In this document: positions 23,722 through 33,683 of the stretch, piece by piece
Layout of the letters: the number at the start of each line of letters is the position of its first letter
Numbering within the stretch: position 1 is the first letter of the stretch
Translations under genes and position numbers: made by a program
Notes under the pieces: model-generated
The model's input: the letters and a program-made list of their open reading frames with translations, nothing else
Told to the model about the DNA's origin: nothing
Database searches by the model: none
NCBI GenBank assembly: GCA_002452405.1
Contig: DKFP01000013.1
Coordinates: forward strand, 1-52,194
Origin: Deferribacteraceae bacterium UBA6793
Lineage (GTDB): Bacteria > Chrysiogenota > Deferribacteres > Deferribacterales > Geovibrionaceae
DNA length: 52,194 bases
Reading direction: 5' to 3'

Positions 23722-26550
23722 ATGCCCCAGCTTACAAAGAATATATTCGACGAGCTTACGGAAAATATCCGTGGCGAAGTATATACAGACGCTGTGCGGA
23801 GATATCTGCACTCCACCGACGGCTCCATCTTCCGTGTGGAACCAGCCTGCATAGTTTATCCTAAAGACACTTCGGACGTTGTTGAGGCGGTAAAATTTGC
23901 TAATAAATACGGACTGTCTGTCCACTCCAGAGGAGCCGGTTCGGGACTCTGCGGTTCTGCCATCGGTCGCGGCATAATCATAGATTTTGCAAAATTCATG
24001 AATACTCTCATAGATATAGACGAAGAGACCAAAACGTTCGTCTGTGAACCCGGATACAGATTCGGCGAGCTTGAGGTTGCTCTCAAGGGCAAAGGACTCT
24101 TCTTTCCGCCGGATCCTTCAAGCGGTGAATACGCAACCTTCGGCGGTATGTTGGGAACAAACGCCAGCGGTGCCCATTCCGTTAAATACGGAAACGTGTC
24201 CGATTATATAGAGGACGCAGAGTTTGTTACCGCTGAGGGGAAGGTCTACACCTTCAGCCAGATAGCTGGCACCGACTACGACAGCCTTGACGAGCCGTTC
24301 AGAAAACTATTCGACCTCTATGAAGGCAATCAGGATAAAATCGAGAGCGGATACCCTGCGATACGCTTTAACGTTGCCGGATACAACCTTAAAAATCTCG
24401 TGGACAGCGGCAGACTGAACCTCGGCAAGCTGATAGGCGGTTCCGAGGGGACACTTGTAATAACCACCCGTCTGAAATTCAGACTGTTGAAAAAACCGAC
24501 CCATGACAGCCTTGTTGTGGCTTATTTCGACAATATAATCAATTCCGCGAAGGCAACGCAGGCTATTTTGCCCCTTAACCCCGCCGGGATTGAGATAATG
24601 GATAAATCGCTCCTTAAATTCGCCAAGGAGTTTGACGAAAAGCTGAACGAAGCGATACCCGACGGCTACGACAACGTATGCATGTTCGAGTTCGACGGTT
24701 TTTCCGAAGAAGAGACCACAGAGCTTGCAGACCGTGCGAAAGCGATACTGGAGGAGCAAAACCTTTCTCCGCTGATGCATACTGCGGCGACGAACGAGGA
24801 GAAGGAGCAATTCTGGGCTGTTCGCAAGGCGGCGGTTCCGATTCTCTATAAGATAAAGGGTGAACGTAAAATACTTGCGCTTATTGAAGACGCGGCTGTG
24901 CCCACCGACAGGCTCGTGGAATATTTCGAGGGGCTGTACGGTATCCTTGAGAGCCACGATGCGAAATTCGTTATATACGGACACATCGCAAAGGGGCTTC
25001 TGCACACCAGACCTCTGCTGAACCTGAAAGACCCCCACGACATAGAGCTTTTGCGTGTGCTGGACGACGAGGTGTTTGCTCTGGTGAACCGTCTTGGAGG
25101 AGCCATCAGCGGCGAACACGGCGACGGCAGGCTGCGCAGCAAATACATTAAAAAGCAGTACGGCGCACTTTACGATGTGTTCATGGAGACAAAGAACATA
25201 TTCGACAGCGGGCATATGCTGAACCCTGAAATAAAAACTCATCACGATGAAAACCAGATGATGAAATTCCTGCGCTACGGCAAAGACTACCGGAGTGAGG
25301 ACATCCCGCGGAAGAACCTGACATGGGCGGACGGCTTCGTTGAAGAAGCTGAAAAATGCCACGGCTGTTCCAAATGTACGACTGTAACGTCTGCAACTAG
25401 GATGTGTCCGGTCTATAAAATAACGCGTGACGAATATTCCGCACCTAAGGCGAAGGCAAATATCCTGCGTGCGCTCATCAGCGGAGCTGTGGACGACAGA
25501 GCGCTTTATGAAGAGGCACTTCAGGAGGTCATAAGCCACTGTGTCAACTGCGGAAGCTGCCACATCGAATGTCCTTCGGCTGTGAACATCCCGAAACTGA
25601 GTATCGAGGCGAAATCCCAGTATACTGAGCGTTTCGGAGTATCGCTCACCGACAGGATACCAACGAAACTTGAAGACATGGGGCGCGGTCTGCGGAAGAT
25701 AACGTGGATGCTGGAACCCGTGATGAAACATAAAATAGCCAGAAATATCATGGAAATAGTTTCCGGTATATCCGCTGAACGCGAGTTCATGGCTCTTGCG
25801 AAAAACTCTCTGCACGACAGGCTGAAAGACCGCTCTAAGCTGAAAAGCGAGCGCAAAGTGCTCTATTTCGCAGGCTGCTACGCAAGCTACGTTCGCCCGC
25901 AGATTGGCGAGGCGATGATAAAGGTGCTTGAGGCGGCGGGGATAGAGGTTATCGTGCCGGAACAGCACTGCTGCGGTATTCCGCACCTTTCCAAAGGGCT
26001 TGTTGACGGTGCGAAGGATAAGGTTGAGCAGAACCGTAAAAGCTGGGGCAAACTGCTGGACGAGGTTGATTATATCGTTACGACCTGCACGTCCTGCGGG
26101 CTTTCACTTTATAAAGAATGGGGTTTTCTGCGCGACGACGAGTTTACAAAGAAAGTCAAAAGCAAGCTGATACACATCAGTACGCTTGTTAATATGAATA
26201 TGGACAAGCTGGAATTCAGCGAATCAAAACTGCATTTGGCATATCACAAATCCTGCCATATGCGCGCGCTGCCGGACAACGGGAGCTCATTTAAGATGCT
26301 TTCCTGTCTGAAAGGAGCGGTTGTTGAGGACCTCGCCAGCAACTGCTGCGGAATGGCGGGCAGCTGGGGTATGAAGGCGGACAATTATGACCTCAGCACT
26401 AAGATTGGCACGCCTATGACCGATAAACTCAAGGCGAGCAAAGCCGAGATAGGCGTAACTGATTGCCCTACCTGTACAATGCAGATGGAGCATATGAGTA
26501 TGAAAGAGGTAAAACATCCCATAGAGGTGATGGCTGAATGTCTCAAATAA
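23722..26550 (+). CDS. FAD-linked oxidase with 4Fe-4S and CCG domains (2-hydroxyacid dehydrogenase, YdiJ-like)
   Basis: A 942-residue fusion. The order is: FAD-binding_4 domain (about 35-215, VHSRGAGSGLCG and GGMLGTNASGAHS), FAD-oxidase C domain (about 240-510, with GEHGDGRLRS), a dicluster ferredoxin region (about 545-630: CHGCSKC with a later MCP, and CVNCGSCHIECP), and two CCG domains (HCCGIPH and NCCGMAG) as in heterodisulfide reductase and glycolate oxidase subunits. Such proteins oxidise D-lactate, glycolate or D-2-hydroxyglutarate and pass electrons to quinone or another carrier. The substrate cannot be fixed here. It is a little shorter than E. coli YdiJ. GAAGGAG precedes the ATG. It heads a long plus-strand run. 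Confidence 0.9.
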   Translation: MPQLTKNIFDELTENIRGEVYTDAVRRYLHSTDGSIFRVEPACIVYPKDTSDVVEAVKFANKYGLSVHSRGAGSGLCGSAIGRGIIIDFAKFMNTLIDIDEETKTFVCEPGYRFGELEVALKGKGLFFPPDPSSGEYATFGGMLGTNASGAHSVKYGNVSDYIEDAEFVTAEGKVYTFSQIAGTDYDSLDEPFRKLFDLYEGNQDKIESGYPAIRFNVAGYNLKNLVDSGRLNLGKLIGGSEGTLVITTRLKFRLLKKPTHDSLVVAYFDNIINSAKATQAILPLNPAGIEIMDKSLLKFAKEFDEKLNEAIPDGYDNVCMFEFDGFSEEETTELADRAKAILEEQNLSPLMHTAATNEEKEQFWAVRKAAVPILYKIKGERKILALIEDAAVPTDRLVEYFEGLYGILESHDAKFVIYGHIAKGLLHTRPLLNLKDPHDIELLRVLDDEVFALVNRLGGAISGEHGDGRLRSKYIKKQYGALYDVFMETKNIFDSGHMLNPEIKTHHDENQMMKFLRYGKDYRSEDIPRKNLTWADGFVEEAEKCHGCSKCTTVTSATRMCPVYKITRDEYSAPKAKANILRALISGAVDDRALYEEALQEVISHCVNCGSCHIECPSAVNIPKLSIEAKSQYTERFGVSLTDRIPTKLEDMGRGLRKITWMLEPVMKHKIARNIMEIVSGISAEREFMALAKNSLHDRLKDRSKLKSERKVLYFAGCYASYVRPQIGEAMIKVLEAAGIEVIVPEQHCCGIPHLSKGLVDGAKDKVEQNRKSWGKLLDEVDYIVTTCTSCGLSLYKEWGFLRDDEFTKKVKSKLIHISTLVNMNMDKLEFSESKLHLAYHKSCHMRALPDNGSSFKMLSCLKGAVVEDLASNCCGMAGSWGMKADNYDLSTKIGTPMTDKLKASKAEIGVTDCPTCTMQMEHMSMKEVKHPIEVMAECLK

Positions 26551-27752
26551 GCAGATTTACGGCGTTTCTGCTGGTTTTTTGCGCTTTTTCCGCATTTGCG
26601 GGGGACGACGACTACATCCTCGGTCTGAACGCGTTCGGCGACGGGTTGTATTCCGTTTCCGCGCCCGCTCTGGAAGCCTATCTGAAAGACGGTGCAGATG
26701 CACAGAAACGTAACTATTCTAAATATTTGCTATATAAGACATACATGAAACAGGGGAAAACTGCCGACGCGCAGAAGCATCTGAAAGATATAATTGACGC
26801 TGACGATCCGCGTTTCGACAGAATTCAGATGTCCTCAGACAACATGACTCTGCTCACGGCGACAGACTGCGGGAAAGCGTCTGTGTTCGCGGTTTCAAAT
26901 CCAGATGATAATGTGCTTGAAGCCTATCTGGACTCAAAATGCCCGGTCAGCGATAGTTTTCTGAAAACAGCACTGGATAAATCCAAAAACGAAGCGGTCA
27001 GGATGAAGCTGGCTGCAAAATACGCTGATAAACCGGCAACTGTTGCCCAAATATTCGATTCCACTAAACTTTCCACACTTTCTCCGTCATCAAAGCGCTA
27101 TTTTGGTGTATATTTCTACAAACAGAAAGATTACGCCAGATTTGACAAGGTGCGGGCGGAATATATGGATGGCGACCTCGCTGGGCTTGAACTGGACAGA
27201 TACTGGGTCGGCGGCGACAAGCAGGGATACATGGACAGGTTCGCAGCTCTTAACGCGAAATACGATATGACAGGCGCTCCCGTTTGCCGCGCCATAGAGC
27301 TTTACAATGAGGCGGGCAGGGAGTTCGACTGCAATCTCGTGAACAAGTGCATAACAGAGTACACGGTTGAGTTTGTAAAGGTGAAGGGCGCGTGCATAGC
27401 AGGCAAAAAGGATTCTAAAGCCATGACTGCCTTTGCCGATTCGCTTGGTACAAAGATATTTCCGGGACTTTGCGGCTATGGCGAATATATATTCGCAAAC
27501 TCTCTTTACTCAGGTGATAAGGAGTCAAAATTCGCTTCATGCGAGAATAAATTCCACATCGCCGACATAATGGTGCAGAAACGCAACTATAAAGGACTTC
27601 TGAATATGTTCAGGGGCGGCACAGACGACATGGACAGATATTACACCGCAATAGGCTATGCAGGACTGGGCAGGCAAAAAGAAGCCGCAGACACAGCTGC
27701 TAAGATTAAAGATGCTTATCTGAAGACGAAGCTGTCGGGAGCTAAACAATGA
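26538..27752 (+). CDS. Exported TPR-like protein of unknown function
   Basis: A 404-residue protein with a signal peptide (about 1-21, ending SAFAG). The mature part is almost wholly helical, with repeated pairs such as ALEAYLKDGADAQKRNYSKY and KTYMKQGKTADAQKHLKDI that resemble tetratricopeptide repeats near both ends. Several cysteines are scattered through it. The start overlaps the upstream oxidase gene by 13 bases, and its stop overlaps the next gene as ATGA. It may be a periplasmic scaffold; the function is unknown. Confidence 0.78.
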   Translation: MSQISRFTAFLLVFCAFSAFAGDDDYILGLNAFGDGLYSVSAPALEAYLKDGADAQKRNYSKYLLYKTYMKQGKTADAQKHLKDIIDADDPRFDRIQMSSDNMTLLTATDCGKASVFAVSNPDDNVLEAYLDSKCPVSDSFLKTALDKSKNEAVRMKLAAKYADKPATVAQIFDSTKLSTLSPSSKRYFGVYFYKQKDYARFDKVRAEYMDGDLAGLELDRYWVGGDKQGYMDRFAALNAKYDMTGAPVCRAIELYNEAGREFDCNLVNKCITEYTVEFVKVKGACIAGKKDSKAMTAFADSLGTKIFPGLCGYGEYIFANSLYSGDKESKFASCENKFHIADIMVQKRNYKGLLNMFRGGTDDMDRYYTAIGYAGLGRQKEAADTAAKIKDAYLKTKLSGAKQ

Positions 27753-28462
27753 AAAGGTTTCTGATTCTGCTCGCCGTTATAGCCGTAGCCGGATACGGCG
27801 TGTATTATACTTTCACATCAAAAAGTTACGAGCTCTCACATGAGGCTGAAAGGTTATACAACGAGGGACAGTACAGAGAAGCATATGACCTTGTCGTAGA
27901 GTCTATGAACTACAACAGGCTGAACAGGCAGGCGATATCGCTTCGCCCAAAACTGCGGCGCATCGTCGAAGGTGAGGATATGCTCAACGAGGCGAAAAAA
28001 CTGTACGAAGATGGTGTCAACCTCGGACTGGAAGGCAAGATAAACGACGCTAAACTGAAAATGTCACAGGCGTATAAGATAGCCACCGACATTCCGGGGC
28101 TTTCGCCTTCAAAGCCGGAAGCAAAAGAGCTTATGAGAAAGATAAACCGCGATATCGAGCTTATACTTGAGCGGGCGCCGGAGGTGCAGTATCGCGAGGC
28201 TATGAAATATGTCGGCACAGGTGATCTCACCAGAGCATACGAAGCGCTCGGCAACATAGACCCGCAGACCGAAAAGGTGGAGCGAAAACGCAGTGAACTG
28301 GCGTACCAGCTTGGTATGCAGCGGTATGAGGCTGTTATCAGCGGCACCGGAAACAAAGGCATAATTGAGGACGGAATTTATTGGTTCTCGGCTGTTCAGC
28401 AGTTTGACGAGAATTATGCGGATGCGCAATATAAAATATCAGAGCTTAAAAAGCTGAAATAG
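27749..28462 (+). CDS. Membrane-anchored TPR protein of unknown function
   Basis: A 237-residue protein with one N-terminal membrane helix (about 4-22) and no clear cleavage site, followed by helical repeats: EAERLYNEGQYREAYDLV, AKKLYEDGVNLGLEGKINDA and a C-terminal FDENYADAQYKISEL. These fit TPR motifs facing the periplasm. Its ATG overlaps the previous stop (ATGA) and hldE begins seven bases after its end. It probably acts with the preceding exported TPR protein. Confidence 0.75.
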   Translation: MKRFLILLAVIAVAGYGVYYTFTSKSYELSHEAERLYNEGQYREAYDLVVESMNYNRLNRQAISLRPKLRRIVEGEDMLNEAKKLYEDGVNLGLEGKINDAKLKMSQAYKIATDIPGLSPSKPEAKELMRKINRDIELILERAPEVQYREAMKYVGTGDLTRAYEALGNIDPQTEKVERKRSELAYQLGMQRYEAVISGTGNKGIIEDGIYWFSAVQQFDENYADAQYKISELKKLK

Positions 28463-28469
28463 GTGACAG

Positions 28470-29882
28470 ATGTCATTATATGATTTTTCAGGGGCGAAGG
28501 TGCTTGTCGCAGGAGACCTTATGCTGGACAGGTACCACTTCGGTTCTGTTTCCCGCATCTCTCCGGAGGCTCCGGTTCCCGTTGTAAACGTGAAAAGAAC
28601 AACACAGACGCTTGGCGGCTCCGGCAACGTAGTCAACAACATTGCCCACCTCGGTGCAGATGCCGTTATGATGGGTGTATGGGGTGACGATTCCGATGCG
28701 GTTATCCTGAAAGGGATGATGGAAAACATTAAAATTGAGTGCGATATGCTGGTAACGGATGCGCCAACAACCACAAAATTACGGGTGATAGGTGAGAAAC
28801 AGCAGATCGTGCGGCTGGATTTTGAAGAGATAACACCCATTACTCGCGAACAGGCGGGCGACGTTTCCGCACGCGTGAAAGAGCATATAAAATCGTGCGG
28901 AGCGGTGGTCATTTCCGACTATGGGAAAGGGTTCTGCACACTGGACGTCTGCGAAGAGATAATAAGACTGGCAGAGCATCAGGGGATACCGGTAATCGTT
29001 GACCCTAAGGGTAGCGACTGGCGCAAGTATTCCGGCGCAACCACAGTGACTCCCAACGTGAAGGAGCTTGCTGAAGCCGTTGGCAGATATGTGCCCAACG
29101 AGGACGAAGCTGTAGTTCTTGCCGCGCGGGAGATAATAGACAGGGTGCGGCTCAAATATCTTGTCGTCACCAGAAGTGAGAAGGGGATAACCGTTGTGGA
29201 CAGCAGCGATTATATGCATTTTCCCACGGAAGCACAGGAGGTCTTTGACGTTTCCGGTGCGGGAGATACGGTTGTGGCTTCGCTGGCACTGGGACTTGCG
29301 AAGGGCTTTTCACTGAAAGACGCGGTGACTGTCGCAAACAGAGCGGCTGGTATAGTAGTCGGCAAGATAGGCACGGCACCGGTGCTTCTTTCAGAGCTGA
29401 ACGGCTCCCACGATGTTAAATCAAAACTCATGCCGCTGGAAGCGCTTCTGAAAGAGCTTGAAAAAACAAGACTTACAGGTAAAAAAGTGGTGTTTACCAA
29501 CGGTTGTTTCGATATACTGCATAAAGGGCATGTAACATACCTTAAAAAAGCGGCGGAACTGGGGGATATCCTTGTTCTTGGGCTTAACAGCGATGATTCC
29601 ATCCACAGAATAAAGGGTCCGGAACGCCCGATAAACAACGAAACCGACAGGGCTGAGGTTCTGGCAGCTCTGGAAAGTATAAGTTATATAACTATTTTCG
29701 ATGAAGACACTCCCTATGAACTTATTAAGGCTGTTTCGCCTGACATACTTGTCAAAGGTGCTGACTATAAGATTGAAGAAGTCGTCGGCAGGGAGTTTGC
29801 GAAGAAAACGGTTCTGATAGATTTTGTGCACGGATATTCAACGACATCAGTAATTAAAGCGATGCAAGGAGATAAGAAATGA
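28470..29882 (+). CDS. hldE: Bifunctional heptose-7-phosphate kinase / heptose-1-phosphate adenylyltransferase HldE
   Basis: A 470-residue fusion for ADP-heptose synthesis. The N-terminal PfkB kinase (1 to about 320) has the substrate-binding LGGSGNVVNN and the catalytic DVSGAGDT near 263. The C-terminal nucleotidyltransferase (about 340-470) has FTNGCFDILHKGH, the HxGH-type active site. The same fusion is found in E. coli HldE (477 residues). Its stop overlaps the hldD start. Confidence 0.95.
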   Translation: MSLYDFSGAKVLVAGDLMLDRYHFGSVSRISPEAPVPVVNVKRTTQTLGGSGNVVNNIAHLGADAVMMGVWGDDSDAVILKGMMENIKIECDMLVTDAPTTTKLRVIGEKQQIVRLDFEEITPITREQAGDVSARVKEHIKSCGAVVISDYGKGFCTLDVCEEIIRLAEHQGIPVIVDPKGSDWRKYSGATTVTPNVKELAEAVGRYVPNEDEAVVLAAREIIDRVRLKYLVVTRSEKGITVVDSSDYMHFPTEAQEVFDVSGAGDTVVASLALGLAKGFSLKDAVTVANRAAGIVVGKIGTAPVLLSELNGSHDVKSKLMPLEALLKELEKTRLTGKKVVFTNGCFDILHKGHVTYLKKAAELGDILVLGLNSDDSIHRIKGPERPINNETDRAEVLAALESISYITIFDEDTPYELIKAVSPDILVKGADYKIEEVVGREFAKKTVLIDFVHGYSTTSVIKAMQGDKK

Positions 29883-30823
29883 TGATAGCTGTAACAGGCG
29901 GCGCGGGGTTCATAGGAAGCAATATTGTCAAAGGACTGAACGACGCCGGCTATAAAGACATAATAATAAGTGATAACCTGAAAAAAAGCGAAAAACACCT
30001 GAACATGAACAGGCTGTATTTCAACGATTTTGTGGATAAAGAGGACTTTATCGATGTTATTGACGATATCGCTCCGGAAATTGACGTTATTTTCCATCAG
30101 GGGGCGTGTTCAGATACAATGGAGACCGACGGTCACTACATGATGAAGAACAACTACGAATACACCTGTGCGCTGTTCAATAAATGCATTGAACACAATG
30201 TACGTTTTATCTATGCGTCCTCCGCATCGGTTTACGGCAACGGCGACAGCGGTTTCGTTGAAAAACGCGAGAACGAGTATCCTCTGAATGTCTATGCATT
30301 CAGTAAGTTTATGTTTGACAACTATTTAAGGCGCTATCCCAATGAGGTGCCGATTCAGGTTGCGGGACTCAGATATTTCAACGTTTACGGTCCGCAGGAG
30401 AACCATAAAGGCAGAATGGCTTCCGTTATCAGACATTTCTTTAACCAGTACAGAGATACCAAAGAGATAAAGGTTTTTGAAGGCAGCGCGGAGTTCCTGC
30501 GCGACTTCATATACATAGATGATGTTGTTGCGGTAAACATGTATCTGCTTGACAACCCGAAAGTATCGGGCATTTATAACTGCGGGACCGGCAACAGCCG
30601 CAGTTTTAAAGATATTGCGGATATCTTTGCCAAGCGGTATCCCGATGCGAAGATATCTGAAATTCCGTTTCCTGATGCGCTGAGAGGTAAATATCAGAAA
30701 TATACTCAGGCTGATCTTACAAACCTGCGCTCCACAGGCTGCGATGTGCAGTTCGCAGCTCTTGAGCAGGGCGTTAACGCTTATCTGGATGTACTTGAAA
30801 AAACGGACGGCTATATAATTTAA
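29879..30823 (+). CDS. hldD: ADP-glyceromanno-heptose 6-epimerase HldD
   Basis: A 314-residue extended short-chain dehydrogenase that epimerises ADP-D,D-heptose to ADP-L,D-heptose for the LPS inner core. The nucleotide-binding motif is TGGAGFIGSN at 5-14, the catalytic region has SSASVYGN with NVYAFSKFMFD (Tyr/Lys pair). Two ATG codons lie in tandem at 29879 and 29882. The stop overlaps the next ATG by one base (TAATG). Confidence 0.94.
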   Translation: MMIAVTGGAGFIGSNIVKGLNDAGYKDIIISDNLKKSEKHLNMNRLYFNDFVDKEDFIDVIDDIAPEIDVIFHQGACSDTMETDGHYMMKNNYEYTCALFNKCIEHNVRFIYASSASVYGNGDSGFVEKRENEYPLNVYAFSKFMFDNYLRRYPNEVPIQVAGLRYFNVYGPQENHKGRMASVIRHFFNQYRDTKEIKVFEGSAEFLRDFIYIDDVVAVNMYLLDNPKVSGIYNCGTGNSRSFKDIADIFAKRYPDAKISEIPFPDALRGKYQKYTQADLTNLRSTGCDVQFAALEQGVNAYLDVLEKTDGYII

Positions 30824-31887
30824 TGTTCATAAAACGCACCGGCAGATTTTCGAGGTTTCTTGACAGGTCTGCCGGTGTTCTTTTTCTGGCTCTTCTCTCC
30901 ATTTTCATCAGAAAACGTAAAAGACCTGATAATCCGGAAAGTTTCTGTTTCATAAAAACAGGAGGCGTAGGCGATATGGTGCTTGCGTCCGCCGTTATAA
31001 AGCAGGTGCGGGCAAAATTTCCGGCGGCAGATATGACACTTGTCTGTTCACCTGAAAACAGAGCCATGGCAGAGTTTCTGACCGACTGCCGTGTTACAAC
31101 GGTTAAATATAGAAATACTGTTCAGTGGTTGCGTCTCAGAAGGCTTGAAACCTTTGATGTGCTGATAGATTTCGGTGCGTGGGCAAGGTTTGATGCTCTT
31201 GTAAGTGTATTCATTCCCGCGCGCTTCAGACTTGGGTTCCGGTCGGTTGGTCAAAATCGTCATTATTGCTATGACGAGACGGTATTCCACAACACAAATA
31301 TACACGAACTTGAAAATTATTATGCTCTGGCAGGGTGTTACTGCGCGCAGACAGGTGTTTTGCCGGAATATACAGGCAAGATTGATGTGAGGTACAAAGA
31401 TACCGTCATAATGCATATGTACTGTTCAGGCGCAAGGTACATGTGCCGCATGTGGGGCTTTGAAAACTGGAAAAAACTTGCGATGCAAATAAAAGATCGC
31501 GGATTTTACCTTGGTTTTACTGCTTCCGGTGCAGAATCTGTTCATCTTAAAGCATTCCTACGCAGCGAAGGCATTGATGCTTTGATCATAACGGACAGGT
31601 CTCCCGGCGAGTTAGCCTCCAAATTTAACTCTTGCCGGGGGATCATCTCCGTAAACTGCGGAATATCTCATTTCGCTGCCGCCTGTGGGGCAAAGGTTGT
31701 GGAGCTGACAGGTTCTGTCAATCCGACCCGATGGGGAGCCTTGGGTGAGGATGTCGTGCATGTCGTACCTCCGTATGTGAGCAAAATGCTCTGTTACGGA
31801 TATGAAAAAGATGCCGACGAATACAGCATGGATAAGGTTGCGCCGGAAGAAGTGTTTGAGATCGTGAAAAAAGTATTTCCCTTATAG
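30823..31887 (+). CDS. Glycosyltransferase family 9 (heptosyltransferase-like)
   Basis: A 354-residue GT9 enzyme. After a basic N-terminus with a hydrophobic stretch (about 17-29), it has the family segment FIKTGGVGDMVLASAVIKQV and, near the C-terminus, VNCGISHFAAACGAKVVELT, where heptosyltransferases bind the ADP-sugar. The position right after hldE-hldD suggests it adds L,D-heptose to the LPS core. It is rich in cysteine for this family. The exact acceptor is unknown. Confidence 0.87.
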   Translation: MFIKRTGRFSRFLDRSAGVLFLALLSIFIRKRKRPDNPESFCFIKTGGVGDMVLASAVIKQVRAKFPAADMTLVCSPENRAMAEFLTDCRVTTVKYRNTVQWLRLRRLETFDVLIDFGAWARFDALVSVFIPARFRLGFRSVGQNRHYCYDETVFHNTNIHELENYYALAGCYCAQTGVLPEYTGKIDVRYKDTVIMHMYCSGARYMCRMWGFENWKKLAMQIKDRGFYLGFTASGAESVHLKAFLRSEGIDALIITDRSPGELASKFNSCRGIISVNCGISHFAAACGAKVVELTGSVNPTRWGALGEDVVHVVPPYVSKMLCYGYEKDADEYSMDKVAPEEVFEIVKKVFPL

Positions 31888-31934
31888 CCGCGATTCATTA
31901 TATTTAGGTTTCAGGAAAAATAAGGAGCCTCTTG

Positions 31935-33260
31935 TTGCGTAAATACTTTATTCACACCATGGGATGTCAGATGAACGAATACGATTCGCTGCGCATCGCC
32001 TCTATTCTCGAAAAAATAGGATTTGCCCCCGCCGAAACTATGGAAGAGGGTGACTACCTCATCGTAAACACATGCAGTGTAAGAGAAAAGCCAAAGCATA
32101 AGGCTGATTCTTCTATAGGCAGATTCAAACAGATAAAAAAGAAAAGATCAGACGTTAAGATAGGCTTCTGCGGGTGCGTAGCACAGCAGGACGGAGAAAA
32201 TATACTCAAACACAGCAAATACATAGACTTTGTAGTTGGCACCGACGGGCTGGACAGAATGGAAGAGGTTGTGGCGTGTGTCGAGAACGGACAGCGCATG
32301 TGCGACACTCAGGTGAACGAAGGCTCTCTCTCTATCGGCAGCTTCCGGCGCAGCGTTAACGTTTCTTCTTTTGTCACAATCATGAAGGGCTGCGACAACT
32401 TTTGCAGCTACTGCATCGTGCCTTATGTGAGAGGACGGGAAAAGAGCCGCACCGTTGAGGAGATTCTTAACGAGGTGAAATATCTTGCGGATAACGGTGC
32501 GAAAGAGATAACCCTTCTGGGACAAAATGTAAACTCATATGGAAAAGGACTTGAAATATCAGTATCCTTTCCCGAACTTATAAACAGAGTAAGCGATATC
32601 GAAGGTATCCGCCGTGTCCGGTTCGTAACATCGCATCCCAAAGACTTTTCAGACGGGCTGATAGACATTATAAAGAGTAATGAGAAGGTGTGCGAATACC
32701 TTCACCTGCCTTTGCAGTCGGGCAGCGACAGGGTTCTTAAAGCAATGAACCGCAAATATACCTATGAAAAGTATAAGGATATGGTTCTGCGGGCAAAGTC
32801 GGAGATTCCTGATATTGCGCTCTCGTCTGATTTCATCGTGGGTTTCCCCGGCGAAACAGAAGAGGATTTCGAGTGTACTCTGAAAGCCCTGCGTGAGATA
32901 GAATATGACACAATTTTTGCGTTCGCATATTCTGTACGACCCGGAACAGCAGCGGAAAAAATAGCTGACGACGTGCCTGAACAGGTTAAGAAGATGCGGC
33001 TGGCAAAAGTGCTTGACCTTCAGAAAGAGATAATAGCGAAAAGGTCTAAGGCTTACGAAAAGACTGTTGTGGAGGTTATGGTTGAAGGAAGGGGCAAAAG
33101 GGACGAAAACCAATTCAGCGGTAGAAACCGACAGAATAAAGTGGTAAACTTTTCGAGCGAAAAAGAACTTAATATAGGCGACTTCGCCAGAGTATACATT
33201 ACACAGGCAAGACCGAACAGCCTGTACGGAAAAGCTGTTGAGGGAGACCAAGATGTATGA
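31935..33260 (+). CDS. miaB: tRNA-2-methylthio-N6-dimethylallyladenosine synthase MiaB
   Basis: A radical SAM methylthiotransferase of about 441 residues that modifies A37 of tRNAs reading UNN codons. The N-terminal domain carries three cluster ligands (TMGCQMNEYDS, NTCSVREK and GFCGCVAQ). The radical SAM motif is DNFCSYCIVPYVRGRE. A C-terminal TRAM domain follows. The start is a non-ATG codon: two TTG codons lie in tandem at 31932 and 31935 after AAGGAGC, and the second is spaced better. A weak start may limit synthesis. Confidence 0.93.
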   Translation: MRKYFIHTMGCQMNEYDSLRIASILEKIGFAPAETMEEGDYLIVNTCSVREKPKHKADSSIGRFKQIKKKRSDVKIGFCGCVAQQDGENILKHSKYIDFVVGTDGLDRMEEVVACVENGQRMCDTQVNEGSLSIGSFRRSVNVSSFVTIMKGCDNFCSYCIVPYVRGREKSRTVEEILNEVKYLADNGAKEITLLGQNVNSYGKGLEISVSFPELINRVSDIEGIRRVRFVTSHPKDFSDGLIDIIKSNEKVCEYLHLPLQSGSDRVLKAMNRKYTYEKYKDMVLRAKSEIPDIALSSDFIVGFPGETEEDFECTLKALREIEYDTIFAFAYSVRPGTAAEKIADDVPEQVKKMRLAKVLDLQKEIIAKRSKAYEKTVVEVMVEGRGKRDENQFSGRNRQNKVVNFSSEKELNIGDFARVYITQARPNSLYGKAVEGDQDV

Positions 33261-33654
33261 AGTGAAGGTTTATAAGGTTATCAGGGAGCCTCTTACGTCG
33301 AGATATCTGCTTATTCTGGATTCCATTGATATGACAGAGGAATCAGTTCTTATCCCAATCGGAAAATACGAAGCCGAAAATATTCATTCCAGAAAATGCA
33401 CAGGCGGCAAATGCAAAAAGTCCGCATACGACGTGCTCTCCCCGATTCTGGACGCTGTGGAAAGCGTCAGTTTCAACAAACTTGTGATAGACAACTGCGA
33501 CTGCGGGATTTACAAAGCGAACCTGTTTCTGACTTCCGGCGGAAGCGATATTAAAATTGACTGCCGCCCGTCCGACGGCGTTATTCTTGCCATGGACAGG
33601 CAGATTCCTATTTTTGTGAAACACCCTTCGGAGTGCTGCGAAATAAACAACTGA
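33253..33654 (+). CDS. Bifunctional nuclease (BFN, DUF151) domain protein
   Basis: A 133-residue single-domain protein. Recognisable segments are ESVLIPIGKYEAENI, the middle helix YDVLSPILDAVE, and DCRPSDGVILAMDRQIPIFV, the most conserved part of the DUF151/BFN family. Plant members have been reported as nucleases; the bacterial role is not settled. Unlike typical members it has seven cysteines, in KCTGGKCKK, DNCDCG, DCRPSD and ECCE. It starts inside the end of miaB with an eight-base overlap, and GGGAG precedes it. Confidence 0.82.
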   Translation: MYEVKVYKVIREPLTSRYLLILDSIDMTEESVLIPIGKYEAENIHSRKCTGGKCKKSAYDVLSPILDAVESVSFNKLVIDNCDCGIYKANLFLTSGGSDIKIDCRPSDGVILAMDRQIPIFVKHPSECCEINN

Positions 33655-33683
33655 TATTCAATCATTATTACAGTGGGGGTATG

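Noticed and set aside
24307..25986. A 559-codon open frame on the minus strand
   Set aside because: It lies wholly antisense to the FAD/Fe-S dehydrogenase, whose motifs are intact. The predicted protein has no recognisable domain and an odd composition.
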